Source: Alphaproteobacteria bacterium | GTDB lineage: Bacteria; Pseudomonadota; Alphaproteobacteria; DSM-16000; Inquilinaceae | Direction: 5' to 3' | Length of the DNA: 64,000 nucleotides | Assembly: GCA_028284045.1 (NCBI GenBank) | Contig: JANQSN010000021.1 | Span: forward strand, 1-64,000 | Shown: one piece after another, positions 8,706 to 16,526 of the stretch | How positions within the stretch are numbered: the first letter of the stretch is position 1 | Layout: the number at the start of each line of letters is the position of its first letter | Program-made: the position numbers and the translations under genes | The notes under the pieces: model-generated | Database searches by the model: none | Seen by the model: only the letters and a program-made list of their open reading frames with translations | What the model was told of the DNA's origin: nothing

Positions 8706-9715
8706 CGCGCGTCGGCCTTCTGCTGGCGCGACTGGATGTGTTGGAACGCCATGATCGGCGCGACCAGGAAGATCAGGAGCGCGATGGCCACAGCGGATGC
8801 GACGGGCCAGTCGCGGTTGTTGAAGAACTCGTTCCACAGGACGCGGCCGATCATCAGCGTGTCCGGTCCGCCCAACAGCGCGGGGATGACGAACTCGCCG
8901 ACCGCCGGGATGAACACCAGCAGCGAGCCGGCGAGGATGCCCGGCAGGCTGAGCGGCAGGGTGACCGTCAAGAACGCCTTGAACGGCCGGCAGCCGAGAT
9001 CGGCGGCGGCTTCCAGAAGTGCCGGGTCCAGCCGCTCCAGCGTCGCGTAGAGCGGCAGGATCATGAACGGCAGATAGGAGTAGGTGATCCCGACATAGAC
9101 GGCGAAGTCGGTGTGCAGGAACTGAATCGGCTGGTCGATCACGCCGAGGCCGATCAGCAGGTTGTTTAGAAGCCCGTTCTGCTTGAGGATGCCGATCCAG
9201 GCGTAGACCCGGATCAGGAACGACGTCCAGAACGGCAGGATGATCAGCATCAACAGCGGCATGCGCCAGGTCACCGGCGCTCGGGCGATGCCGTAGGCGA
9301 TCGGGTAGCCGATCAAGAGGCACAAGACCGTCGAGACCGCCGCAATCTTCAGGCTGTTGAGATAGGCGGCGGCGTAGAGGCTGTCTTGGGCGAGGAAGAG
9401 GTAATTGCCGAGATTGAGCCGGATCTCCAGATACGCGCCCTCCACCCATTCCACCAGCGGGGCATAGGGCGGTCGGGCGATCAGCGGCTCGGAGAAGCTG
9501 ATCTTCAAGACGATGGCGAACGGGATCAGGAAGAACAGCAGGAGCCACAGATAGGGCAGGGCGATCACCAGCGTGCGGCCGCTGAGGCCGAGCCGGCCGG
9601 CCAGCGCCGCCCCGGCGACCCACAGCCGGCGCAGCGGATCGAGCCCGCTGGCGGTCAAGGCCGGCGCCCCCCGGCTCAGCCGGTCGCCGAGCGGCAGGAA
9701 GCCCTTGCGGCTCAT
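8702..9715 (-). CDS. potH: putrescine ABC transporter permease PotH
   Basis: 337-residue inner-membrane permease, PotB/PotH type. A cytoplasmic N-terminus of about 50 residues precedes the first helix (LVIALPYLWLLLFFLIPFAIV), and an EAA loop (LLEAAADLGCRPFKAFLTVTLP) lies in the C-terminal third. ATG at 9715 (start of MSRKGFLPL) is chosen; the frame extends to 9805 but that extension would translate part of the hairpin region. The gene follows potG after a 157-base gap containing two strong hairpins, and overlaps potI by four bases. Confidence 0.93.
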   Translation of the reverse strand: MSRKGFLPLGDRLSRGAPALTASGLDPLRRLWVAGAALAGRLGLSGRTLVIALPYLWLLLFFLIPFAIVLKISFSEPLIARPPYAPLVEWVEGAYLEIRLNLGNYLFLAQDSLYAAAYLNSLKIAAVSTVLCLLIGYPIAYGIARAPVTWRMPLLMLIILPFWTSFLIRVYAWIGILKQNGLLNNLLIGLGVIDQPIQFLHTDFAVYVGITYSYLPFMILPLYATLERLDPALLEAAADLGCRPFKAFLTVTLPLSLPGILAGSLLVFIPAVGEFVIPALLGGPDTLMIGRVLWNEFFNNRDWPVASAVAIALLIFLVAPIMAFQHIQSRQQKADAR

Positions 9716-9741
9716 CGACGGTAGCCCGTCGATGTCCGTTT

Positions 9742-9767
9742 GAGACCGGGTCCACGGACCCGGTCTC
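9742..9767. repeat. short perfect hairpin between potG and potH
   Basis: Twelve-base arms GAGACCGGGTCC and GGACCCGGTCTC with two bases between them form a perfect palindrome. It lies directly beside the larger hairpin at 9776-9850. On the pot transcript it would fold about 27 bases before the potH start codon. Confidence 0.8.
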
Positions 9768-9775
9768 GCGGCGAC

Positions 9776-9850
9776 GCCGGCCCTCGCCCCCGCCCGGCCC
9801 CCCATTCAAGCATACTGTCGTTGGGGGGCCGGGCGGGGGCGAGGGCCGGC
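9776..9850. repeat. 29-bp perfect inverted repeat between potG and potH
   Basis: The left arm (9776-9804) and right arm (9822-9850) are perfectly complementary over 29 bases, almost all G/C, with a 17-base AT-richer loop. There is no U-run after the stem on either strand, so it is not a textbook intrinsic terminator. Within an ABC-transporter operon such stems commonly protect the upstream mRNA from 3' exonucleases or lower expression of the downstream permease genes; either role here is inference. It could also be a dispersed palindromic element. No second copy was seen in the window. Confidence 0.85.
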
Positions 9851-9872
9851 CTCGGCGGTCGCGGACAAACAC

Positions 9873-11048
9873 TCATGTCTGCAGGATCACGCCGGCGAAG
9901 GCCGGCCATGTCACATGGACGGCGTCTTCCCAGGTGATCGGCAGCTCGGTCATCCGCGTCACGTTGGGGGCGGTGACCCGGACCATGCTGCCGTCGGCCA
10001 GGCGGATCAGATAGATCGACGCGTTGCCGAGATAGGCGATCTCGTCCACCGTGCCCTGCACCGCGTTGCGCGGGTCGGCCGGCGGGTCCTTGGCGATCGC
10101 CATCTTCTCCGGCCGCACCGCGACATGGACACGCGTGCCGATGGGCACGGAGCCGGCGTGGCTGACCTCGATCTCCGTGCCGGCGGCGTCGGCGGCCACC
10201 ACGACATGGTCGGCGGCATCCTCCACCACCCGGCCGCCGAACAGGTTCACCTGGCCGATGAACTCCGCCACGAACCGGGACTGCGGATACTCGTAGATTT
10301 CCGCCGGGGTGCCGACCTGGACGATCCAGCCGGCATCCATCACGGCGATGCGCGAGGACATGGTCATCGCCTCCTCCTGGTCATGGGTGACCATGACGAA
10401 GGTGATGCCCACCTGCTCCTGGATGTTGACCAGCTCGAACTGGGTCTCCTCGCGCAGCTTGCGGTCGAGCGCCGCCAAGGGCTCGTCCAGCAGCAGCAGC
10501 TTGGGCCGCTTGACCAGGCTGCGGGCCAGCGCGACGCGCTGGCGCTGGCCGCCGGACAGTTGGTGGGGCTTGCGCTTGCGCTGGGGGGCGAGCTTGACCA
10601 GCTCCAGTGCCTCCGTCACGCGGTGACGGATCTCCGCGCCCGGCACGCGGTCCTGGTGCAGCCCGAAGGCGACGTTCTGCTCCACCGTCATATGCGGAAA
10701 CAGCGCATAGGACTGGAACATCATGTTGACCGGCCGCTCGTAGGGCGGGATCTCCGACATGTCCACGCCGTCGATATAGATGTGCCCGGCGGTCGGCTGC
10801 TCGAAGCCGGCCAGCATGCGCAACAGCGTGGTCTTGCCGCAGCCCGACCCGCCGAGCAGCGAAAACAGTTCGCCCCGGTAGATCGACAGGCTGACATCGT
10901 CGACGGCGGTGAAGGCGCCGAAGGTCTTCGACACCCCCTCGATGCGCACATAGGGCGCCTCGCCGGGGTCCTGCCAGGGCTCCAGCTTGGTCTGCCGGCG
11001 GTTCGGCTGCACCGCGCCGGAGGCCGCCGGCAGGGCCGTGTCGGTCAT
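9873..11048 (-). CDS. potG: putrescine ABC transporter ATP-binding protein PotG/PotA
   Basis: 391-residue ABC ATPase that drives polyamine import. Walker A GGSGCGKTT (66-74), Q-loop FQSYALFP (111-118), signature LSGGQRQR (164-171) and Walker B LLLLDEP (184-190) are present, with the switch His in VTHDQEEA. The C-terminal 110 residues form a TOBE-type regulatory domain, as in PotA/PotG. The N-terminal extension of about 30 residues also fits PotG. It lies 43 bases downstream of potF on the same strand. Confidence 0.94.
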   Translation of the reverse strand: MTDTALPAASGAVQPNRRQTKLEPWQDPGEAPYVRIEGVSKTFGAFTAVDDVSLSIYRGELFSLLGGSGCGKTTLLRMLAGFEQPTAGHIYIDGVDMSEIPPYERPVNMMFQSYALFPHMTVEQNVAFGLHQDRVPGAEIRHRVTEALELVKLAPQRKRKPHQLSGGQRQRVALARSLVKRPKLLLLDEPLAALDRKLREETQFELVNIQEQVGITFVMVTHDQEEAMTMSSRIAVMDAGWIVQVGTPAEIYEYPQSRFVAEFIGQVNLFGGRVVEDAADHVVVAADAAGTEIEVSHAGSVPIGTRVHVAVRPEKMAIAKDPPADPRNAVQGTVDEIAYLGNASIYLIRLADGSMVRVTAPNVTRMTELPITWEDAVHVTWPAFAGVILQT

Positions 11049-11091
11049 CGCAACCGGAGCTTCGCGCGGGCTGCGGGGGCCGGATGGGGCG

Positions 11092-12213
11092 CTACTGGCC
11101 GGTGGTGATGCGCGTCCAGGTGCGGGTGCGCTCCCGCTCGAACCGCTGGCTGACCACGCTGACGGAGAACAGCCGCTCCAACACGGCCTGCGGCGGGAAG
11201 ATGCGCGGGTCTTCGGCGACCTCCGGATCGATCAGGTCCAGCGACGCCGGAACCGCGTTGGCATAGGCGACATAGTTGGTGATGCCCGCCATGGTCGCGG
11301 GGTCGAGGACGAAGTTGATGAAGGCGTGGGCCGCCTCCGGGTTCGGCGCGTCGGCCGGGATGGCCAGGGTGTCGAACCAGACGACGGTGCCTTCCTCGGG
11401 GATCACATAGGTGATCTCGTGGCCGTTGCCGGCTTCGTCCGCGCGGGCGGCGGCCTGCAGCACGTCGCCCGTCCAGCCGATCGCCAAGCAGATGTCGCCA
11501 TTGGCCAGATCGTTGATGTATTGCGAGCTGTGGAAGTACTTCACGTAAGGGCGGACCGACATCAGCAGCGCTTCCGCCGCGGCCAGGTCTTCGCTGTCCT
11601 CGGTGTTCGGGTCGAGGCCGAGATAGTGCAGCGCCAGCGGCAGGATCTCGGTGGCGGCGTCCAGCATGGTGACGCCGCAATCCTCGAACTGGGCGACGAC
11701 CTCCGGATCGAACATCATGTCCCAGCTATTGACCGGCGCATCGGGCATGCGCTCTTCGATCATCGCTACGTTGTAGCCGAAGCCGTTGGTGCCCCATTGG
11801 TAGATCACGGCGTGCTGGTTGCCGGGATCGGCCCGCGCCACCTGTTCCATCAGCACGGGATCGAGGTTGGCGACGTTGGGGATCTGGTCGAGGTCGAGGG
11901 GCTGGTAGATGCCGGCCTCGACCTGCCGGGCCAGGAACGGCTGCGCCGTCGGTACGACGACGTCGTAGCCGGCGCTGCCGGCCAACAGCTTGGCCTCCAG
12001 GACGTCGTTGCTGTCATAGACGTCGTAGGTGACGTCGATCCCGGTGGCGGCGGTGAAGTCTTCCAGCGTGGTCTCGCCGATATAGTCCGACCAGTTGTAG
12101 ACATTGACGGTGTCCGCCGCGGCCGGGGCCCAGCCGAAACCGAGGCCGAGGGCCAGCGGCGACAGGGTGGCGAGGCGAAGCGCGGTGCGCGGCGAGAGGC
12201 GAGGGTCGGACAT
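11092..12213 (-). CDS. potF: periplasmic putrescine-binding protein PotF
   Basis: 373-residue solute-binding protein. The N-terminus has a Sec signal peptide with probable cleavage after AAA near residue 34, followed by the mature start DTVNVYNWSDYIGE, which matches PotF/PotD binding proteins. Conserved PotF stretches such as YDVYDSN, FHSSQYINDLANGDIC and AIGWTGDV carry the aromatic and acidic residues that hold the diamine. The ATG at 12213 follows a GGGAGA purine stretch; a longer frame to 12345 has no signal-peptide logic. First gene of potFGHI. The 188-base divergent gap to the MDR gene at 12402 should hold its promoter; I saw no convincing operator there. Confidence 0.94.
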   Translation of the reverse strand: MSDPRLSPRTALRLATLSPLALGLGFGWAPAAADTVNVYNWSDYIGETTLEDFTAATGIDVTYDVYDSNDVLEAKLLAGSAGYDVVVPTAQPFLARQVEAGIYQPLDLDQIPNVANLDPVLMEQVARADPGNQHAVIYQWGTNGFGYNVAMIEERMPDAPVNSWDMMFDPEVVAQFEDCGVTMLDAATEILPLALHYLGLDPNTEDSEDLAAAEALLMSVRPYVKYFHSSQYINDLANGDICLAIGWTGDVLQAAARADEAGNGHEITYVIPEEGTVVWFDTLAIPADAPNPEAAHAFINFVLDPATMAGITNYVAYANAVPASLDLIDPEVAEDPRIFPPQAVLERLFSVSVVSQRFERERTRTWTRITTGQ

Positions 12214-12401
12214 CGTCGGTCGATCTCCCAGGAAGGCCGGTCGGGACGACCGGGATCGGCGGTGGCGCTGCTGGGACGCCATCGACGGGTCAGGATCCCG
12301 CCAGCGGAGTCGCAAGACAAGCCGTAGAACGGCCCGTGGGGTCAAGAGACAATGGCCCGTGATCTCGGCGCTGTCGACAAAGGTAAGGTTGGGGGGCGGC
12401 G

Positions 12402-13445
12402 ATGACGGTTCCGCACAGGATGACGGGCGTTCAACTGGTGTCCCATGGTGGCCCCGAGGCGCTGGTGGTCAACCCGGCGCTGCGCGTGCCGACGCCCGCT
12501 CGCGGAGATGTTCTGGTCCGCGTCGGGGCGGCGGCGGTCAACAACACCGACATCAACACGCGGACGGGCTGGTATTCGAAGGGCGACGCGGACGCTGCGG
12601 ATGCCAGTTGGTCCGGCCACGCCTTGCAGTTCCCGAGGATCCAGGGGGCGGATGTCTGCGGCGCCGTGGTCGCGGTGGGGGCTGGCGTGCCGGAGAACCG
12701 AATCGGCCAGCGCGTTCTGATCGAGCCATGCTTGCGCTCAGCGGACGGCGAAGTCTTGGCGCGTCCCTGGTATCTCGGCTCGGAATGCGATGGCGGGTTC
12801 GCCGAATTCGTCCGGGTTGCCTCGGTGCATGCCTATGCCGTCGACAGCGCGTTGAGCGACGCGGCGCTGGCGTCGTTTCCCTGCTCCTACTCCACGGCGG
12901 AGAACATGCTGACCCGCGCCGCGGTGGAACCCGGGGAGACGGTTCTGGTGACCGGGGCCTCGGGCGGCGTGGGCTCTGCGGCGGTCCAGCTTGCCCGGGC
13001 GCGCGGCGCGGCGGTCGTCGCGGTCACCAGCCCGGCGAAGGCAGAGGCTCTTCGCGGGCTGGGCGCGGGCTTGACGGTCGGGCGGGATGCGAACCTCGTC
13101 GAGACGCTGGGCCGGGACAGTGTCGACGTCGTGCTGGACCTGGTCGCGGGGGCGCAATGGCCGCAGTTTCTCGACATCCTTAGACCCGGCGGCCGCTATG
13201 CCGTGTCCGGCGCGATCGGCGGGCCGCTCGTCGAACTGGATGTCAGGACGCTCTATCTGAAGGACTTGAGCTTCTTCGGCTGCACCGTCCTGCAGCCCGG
13301 GGTGTTCGGCACGCTCGTGCGATTGATCGAGCGCGGCGCGATCCGCCCGCTGGTCGCCGAAACCTGGCCGTTGACGGCCATCCATGAGGCCCAGGCCCGG
13401 TTCTTGAAGAAGGATCACATCGGCAAGATCGTCCTTAGCCCATGA
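12402..13445 (+). CDS. MDR-superfamily alcohol dehydrogenase / quinone oxidoreductase-like protein
   Basis: 347-residue medium-chain dehydrogenase/reductase. The N-terminal GroES-like domain contains NNTDINTR and GADVCGAVVAVG, and the Rossmann domain has TGASGGVGSAAVQLA (about 182-196). The N-terminal domain lacks the full set of catalytic and structural zinc cysteines of zinc ADHs, so it may be a zinc-free reductase of the quinone oxidoreductase branch; substrate unknown. NADPH preference is a family expectation only. ATG at 12402 sits after a G-rich stretch. It is divergent from potF and converges with the lipoprotein gene, 25 bases between stops. Confidence 0.82.
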   Translation: MTVPHRMTGVQLVSHGGPEALVVNPALRVPTPARGDVLVRVGAAAVNNTDINTRTGWYSKGDADAADASWSGHALQFPRIQGADVCGAVVAVGAGVPENRIGQRVLIEPCLRSADGEVLARPWYLGSECDGGFAEFVRVASVHAYAVDSALSDAALASFPCSYSTAENMLTRAAVEPGETVLVTGASGGVGSAAVQLARARGAAVVAVTSPAKAEALRGLGAGLTVGRDANLVETLGRDSVDVVLDLVAGAQWPQFLDILRPGGRYAVSGAIGGPLVELDVRTLYLKDLSFFGCTVLQPGVFGTLVRLIERGAIRPLVAETWPLTAIHEAQARFLKKDHIGKIVLSP

Positions 13446-13470
13446 TGGGCTGCGGTCTTCCGACAGCCGG

Positions 13471-14328
13471 CTAGAACCGGGCGTCGGCGACTTGCCGGAG
13501 CGCGCGCAGCGGCGGCAGGGCGGGCGGCCGCGGGATATCGCCGAGCGCGGCGACGCGGGGCGAAGCGTCGCCAAGCGTGGCGACGCGGCGCGGCGGCAGG
13601 GTCGGCGGCAGCGGGACGGCGTTTGGCGGGTCCGTGCCGTCCGCGGCCGGGTTGGCCGGTCGCCGGGGCGGCATCGGCGGGTCGATGGCCGGGGCGGTGC
13701 TGGCGGATGGCAGGGCGGCGACCGAAAGGGCCGATGCGGGCAACGGGTCGAGCGGAACCGGATCGACCGGCAGCGGGGCGGCCGCCAGGGTGACGGTTGG
13801 CGCGGCCAGCGGCAGCGGATCGGCCGCGGCGGGTCCGGCTGTCGCAACGGTGATCGGCGCGGTCGGCAATGCTGTCGACGGGGCCAGGGCGGCGACGGCG
13901 CCGGCCGGGGCATTGGCTGGCAGGACGGCCCGCCGCCCGTCGTCCGTAGCGAAGCCGCCGGTGGCCGCGACGGTCGTCGTTCCGGTGGTGGTTCGGGGCG
14001 CGGCGGCGAGAACCGCCGGGTCGGCGACCGCCCATTGGCGTTCCTCGACCTCCATGCAGATCTCTCGGTCGTCGAAAACCCGCCACAGGGCGCAGTCTTC
14101 GCCCACCACCGCCGACAAGGCATGGTCGCCGAGGGTCTTGCCCGTGGTGGCGGCGCTGACGCCGTCCGCCGCGTAGCTGACGATGGTGACCGCCAACGGA
14201 ACACCGCAGCCGGACAGCGCAACCCCGGCGACGATCAGCCCGGCGAGCCGACCCAGGGTCGGGCCGATCCTGCGGTGCCCGGGCCGTGCGCCGGCCGGAG
14301 CGTCATCGCCGGGAAGTTCTATGTTCAT
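13471..14328 (-). CDS. putative lipoprotein with Pro/Ala-rich C-terminal region
   Basis: 285 residues, no named family. After a basic N-terminus a hydrophobic run ends in a lipobox-like LSGC (Cys about 41), predicting export and lipidation. Residues about 42-100 are the only compact part, with a motif TTGKTLGDHALSAVVGEDC followed by LWRVFDDREIC and two cysteines that may pair; I have the impression this motif recurs in small alphaproteobacterial lipoproteins, which needs a search. From about 105 on it is low-complexity Ala/Pro/Thr/Val sequence ending in a near-repeat (RVATLGDASP, RVAALGDIP). Such a tail may span the periplasm or bind peptidoglycan (inference). Confidence 0.6.
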   Translation of the reverse strand: MNIELPGDDAPAGARPGHRRIGPTLGRLAGLIVAGVALSGCGVPLAVTIVSYAADGVSAATTGKTLGDHALSAVVGEDCALWRVFDDREICMEVEERQWAVADPAVLAAAPRTTTGTTTVAATGGFATDDGRRAVLPANAPAGAVAALAPSTALPTAPITVATAGPAAADPLPLAAPTVTLAAAPLPVDPVPLDPLPASALSVAALPSASTAPAIDPPMPPRRPANPAADGTDPPNAVPLPPTLPPRRVATLGDASPRVAALGDIPRPPALPPLRALRQVADARF

Positions 14329-14729
14329 GTTTTGATCCAGTCAGCACAGCATTATTTACCCAATATCTCAAATATTGTTGGGAAAAGAAATCGCGATATA
14401 CGCCGAGAGGAGCAATTTTTTTCTTACGTGTGGCGTTCAGGGTGTCGATTGCCAAAGAATGGTCGGGATTTCGTACGGCGAAGCGCTTCAGCCGGCGCTG
14501 AGGAGGATCGGTCAACTGTCGAAGAATGATCAGAATTCCCCCCCATCGACCGGATCGGCAGCTATATTTGGTGTTCCTTGCCGGACAAGGCTCCCCATCC
14601 GGGCCGATCGGGAGGGTGGGTTGACGGTGGCGAGGTGGGTGTCTATTATTAGAACAAAATAGGAACATAGGGCGTCGGGCCGGCTCTCCCGGTGCGGTTC
14701 CGCTTCCCTCGCTTCATCACCGGCATGCC
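14329..14729. other. AT-rich intergenic region between lipoprotein gene and imuA
   Basis: About 400 bases with no convincing gene, markedly richer in A/T than the flanks between roughly 14340 and 14670. It must hold the divergent promoters of the lipoprotein gene and imuA. It contains an inverted repeat (CAATAT-CTCAA-ATATTG, 14361-14377), a seven-T run near 14415, and the LexA box at 14652-14666. Short open frames here lack homology I recognise and were left out. Confidence 0.7.
14652..14666. promoter_or_regulatory. alphaproteobacterial LexA (SOS) box
   Basis: GAAC-AAAATAG-GAAC is an exact match to the direct-repeat LexA site of alphaproteobacteria, GAAC-N7-GAAC (GTTC-N7-GTTC on the other strand). 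It lies 63 bases upstream of the imuA start, a normal position for SOS control of the imuA-imuB-dnaE2 mutagenesis genes. Binding is inferred from the sequence. Confidence 0.88.
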
Positions 14730-15617
14730 ATGACCGTTTCCCAGCCCGCCGATCGGCCCGAGCCCGCGGGCGGTGACTCCCCCGGCCGCCGCCGGACCGC
14801 CGATCCGATCGCGCTGGGCCGGCTGAAGGCCCGTCTGCGCCAACTCGACGGTGCCGATCTGCGGCGCCGCTCGGCGGTGCCGCTGGGCGTGCCGGCGATC
14901 GATCGGGCGTTGCCCGGCGGCGGGCTGGCCGGGGCGGCGCTGCACGAGATCCTGGCGGCGGACGGCGATCCAGCGGCTGACGGCTTCGTTGCCGTCTGCC
15001 TCGCCCGGCTGGCGGCGGTCCGGTCCCGGCCGGTGCTCTGGGTCGCCGGGACGCCGGGGCCGTATCCGCCGGGGCTGGCCGCCTTCGGGCTCGATCCGGC
15101 GCGGCTGATCCTGGTGGCTGCGCCGCGCCCGGCGGAACGGCTCTGGGTGATGGAGCAGGCGGTGCGCGCCGCCGGCGACGGGTCGGTGCTGGCGGCGGTC
15201 GCCGGGGCGGTCGACGGGATCGATGCGGTCGCCAGCCGGCGGCTGCATCTGGCGGCGGAGGCCGGCGGAGTCCCCCTTCTGGTGCGGCGGGCGGGCCGGT
15301 CGGCGGCGGGCGCCGGCAGCGTCGCGGTGACCCGCTGGCAGGTCGCCAGCCTGCCGGGCATTCCGCTCTGCCTGGACGACGGCCGGGCGGAGCCGGGGGT
15401 GCCGCCGGCGCGCTGGCGGCTCGACCTCCTGCGCTGCCGTGGCGGCCGGCCGGCCGGCTGGATCGTCGACTGGGCGGGGCGCGGGATCGGGTTGGTGGCA
15501 GCCGACCCCTTCGAGACCGATATGGGCGGCCTCGAACAGTGCAGGCCAAGCCTCTCGCCAGCCCTTACAAGCCGGGCTAAGGTGCCGGTTTGCGGCGCGG
15601 GTGTAGCTCAATGGTAG
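14730..15617 (+). CDS. imuA: ImuA-like SOS mutagenesis protein, orphan
   Basis: 295-residue frame of the ImuA family, RecA-related proteins that work with ImuB and DnaE2 in error-prone translesion synthesis. Recognisable stretches are GVPAIDRALPGGGLAGAALHEI (about 53-74), LWVAGTPGPYPPGLAAFGLDPARL, SRRLHLAAEAGGVPLLVRRAG and RWRLDLLRCRGGRPAGWIVDW. imuB and dnaE2, which normally follow, are absent: the next gene is tRNA-Gly. The frame has no stop before that tRNA and its last seven codons lie inside it, so the true C-terminus after about residue 265 may have been lost or replaced. A perfect LexA box stands upstream. It could be a remnant of an imu operon or act with imuB/dnaE2 elsewhere. Confidence 0.8.
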   Translation: MTVSQPADRPEPAGGDSPGRRRTADPIALGRLKARLRQLDGADLRRRSAVPLGVPAIDRALPGGGLAGAALHEILAADGDPAADGFVAVCLARLAAVRSRPVLWVAGTPGPYPPGLAAFGLDPARLILVAAPRPAERLWVMEQAVRAAGDGSVLAAVAGAVDGIDAVASRRLHLAAEAGGVPLLVRRAGRSAAGAGSVAVTRWQVASLPGIPLCLDDGRAEPGVPPARWRLDLLRCRGGRPAGWIVDWAGRGIGLVAADPFETDMGGLEQCRPSLSPALTSRAKVPVCGAGVAQW

Positions 15618-15670
15618 AGCAGTAGCCTTCCAAGCTACCTACGTGGGTTCGATTCCCATCACCCGCTCCA
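15597..15670 (+). tRNA. tRNA-Gly (anticodon TCC)
   Basis: Complete cloverleaf of 74 bases with encoded CCA: acceptor arms GCGGGTG and CACCCGC pair fully, the D arm GCTC-GAGC, the anticodon stem TAGCC/GGCTA-type with loop CTTCCAA (anticodon TCC), and a T arm with GTTCGATTC. Its first 21 bases overlap the end of the imuA frame. In many proteobacteria a glycine tRNA stands near tuf-tRNA-Trp-secE, which fits the next genes. A TAAGGT -10-like hexamer lies at 15578-15583, but no good -35 is seen. Confidence 0.97.
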
Positions 15671-16029
15671 CGGACGAGGCGCCGATTTCCCCCGCGAAGG
15701 CTGGCGATCCGGCCCTTGCAATCGAGCCGCGCAGTCGCTAGAAGAGCGGTTCCGCGACCGGTCGCCGGTGCGCGGACAATATTGTATTGCGGGTTGACAG
15801 GCTCACGCTTGCCGGCCGAGGCGCGGCGGCCGACGGGTCGCCGCACCGGCACGACCGATCAAGCGACGGGACCCGGTGTGACCGGACCGATCCATGTCGG
15901 CGACGGCGCTCTAAAGGTCACGCATACGGGGCCGAAGGATCCGGGGCCGGACACATTCCTGGACGGTCGCCCAGATGAGGTCGCTGCCAAGCGGGGCCGT
16001 CCCCGGTGGGCGCCGGCCGCACGAGCGGA
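15671..16029. other. intergenic region between tRNA-Gly and tRNA-Trp
   Basis: 359 bases without a gene. In many related genomes a tuf copy lies at this position; no part of EF-Tu is readable here. The region holds a probable promoter at 15716-15744 and an isolated TTGACA at 15794-15799 with no good -10 after it. The rest shows nothing recognisable. Confidence 0.6.
15716..15744 (+). promoter_or_regulatory. probable housekeeping sigma promoter for tRNA-Trp-secE-nusG
   Basis: TTGCAA, 17 bases, TAGAAG. The -35 matches the consensus at five of six and the -10 at four of six with ideal spacing. It lies about 285 bases before tRNA-Trp. It is the best promoter candidate in the gap but has not been tested against alternatives. 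Confidence 0.45.
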
Positions 16030-16105
16030 AGGAGTGTAGCTCAATTGGTAGAGCACCGGTCTCCAAAACCGGGGGCTGGGGGTTCGAGCCCCTCCACTCC
16101 TGCCA
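16030..16105 (+). tRNA. tRNA-Trp (anticodon CCA)
   Basis: 76-base cloverleaf with encoded CCA. Acceptor arms AGGAGTG and CACTCCT pair, the anticodon loop is CTCCAAA with anticodon CCA, and the T arm GGGGGTTCGAGCCCCT is strong. tRNA-Trp immediately before secE-nusG is a conserved proteobacterial arrangement. Confidence 0.97.
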
Positions 16106-16319
16106 GCGGCACTGGTCCCACCAGCGGCACTTGGTGGACCGCTGGTCGGCGCGTCGTCCTCCGGTAGGGCGGGCGTGCCCTTGCCGGCGGGTGAGCCGGC
16201 GGCAGACTTAAGGATCGGGTTCGGCGGATGCGGCACGGCACCGCCCCGATTGAACCGCCCGGATCGACGGCCCGATGGGCCGCTTGCCGGGCCTTCCAGT
16301 GAAAGAGTGAACAGGGGCG

Positions 16320-16517
16320 ATGGCAAAGACCGGCCCGGTCCAATTCTACCGCCAAGTGCGTCAGGAGATCGCCAAGGTCACATGGCCGTCCCGCAAGGAG
16401 ACGGGGGTGACCACGATCATGGTGTTCATCTTCGTCGTGTTGATGGCCATCTTCTTCCTGATCGTCGACCAGATCATCGGCTGGGTGGTTCGTCTGATCC
16501 TCGGGCTTGGGGGGTAA
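16320..16517 (+). CDS. secE: preprotein translocase subunit SecE
   Basis: 65-residue single-span SecE, the essential small subunit of the SecYEG channel. It has the conserved amphipathic cytoplasmic segment QVRQEIAKVTWPSRKET (12-28) followed by one membrane helix (about 33-55). This is the short form typical of alphaproteobacteria, compared with three spans in E. coli. ATG at 16320 follows AGGGGCG. nusG begins nine bases after its stop. Between tRNA-Trp and secE there are 214 bases in which I see no gene. Confidence 0.96.
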   Translation: MAKTGPVQFYRQVRQEIAKVTWPSRKETGVTTIMVFIFVVLMAIFFLIVDQIIGWVVRLILGLGG

Positions 16518-16526
16518 CGTCGCACG

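Noticed and set aside
7842-9872. 676-codon continuous frame suggesting a PotH-PotI fusion
   Set aside because: The part before 8705 reads potH DNA in another frame; true potI starts at 8705 with an ATGA overlap and potH is intact in its own frame.
14375-14662. 95-residue plus-strand frame before imuA
   Set aside because: Occupies the AT-rich promoter region and ends at the LexA box; composition and lack of a ribosome-binding site argue against a gene.
15794-15799. TTGACA taken as a promoter for secE
   Set aside because: No acceptable -10 hexamer 15-19 bases downstream; the pair at 15716-15744 is better.
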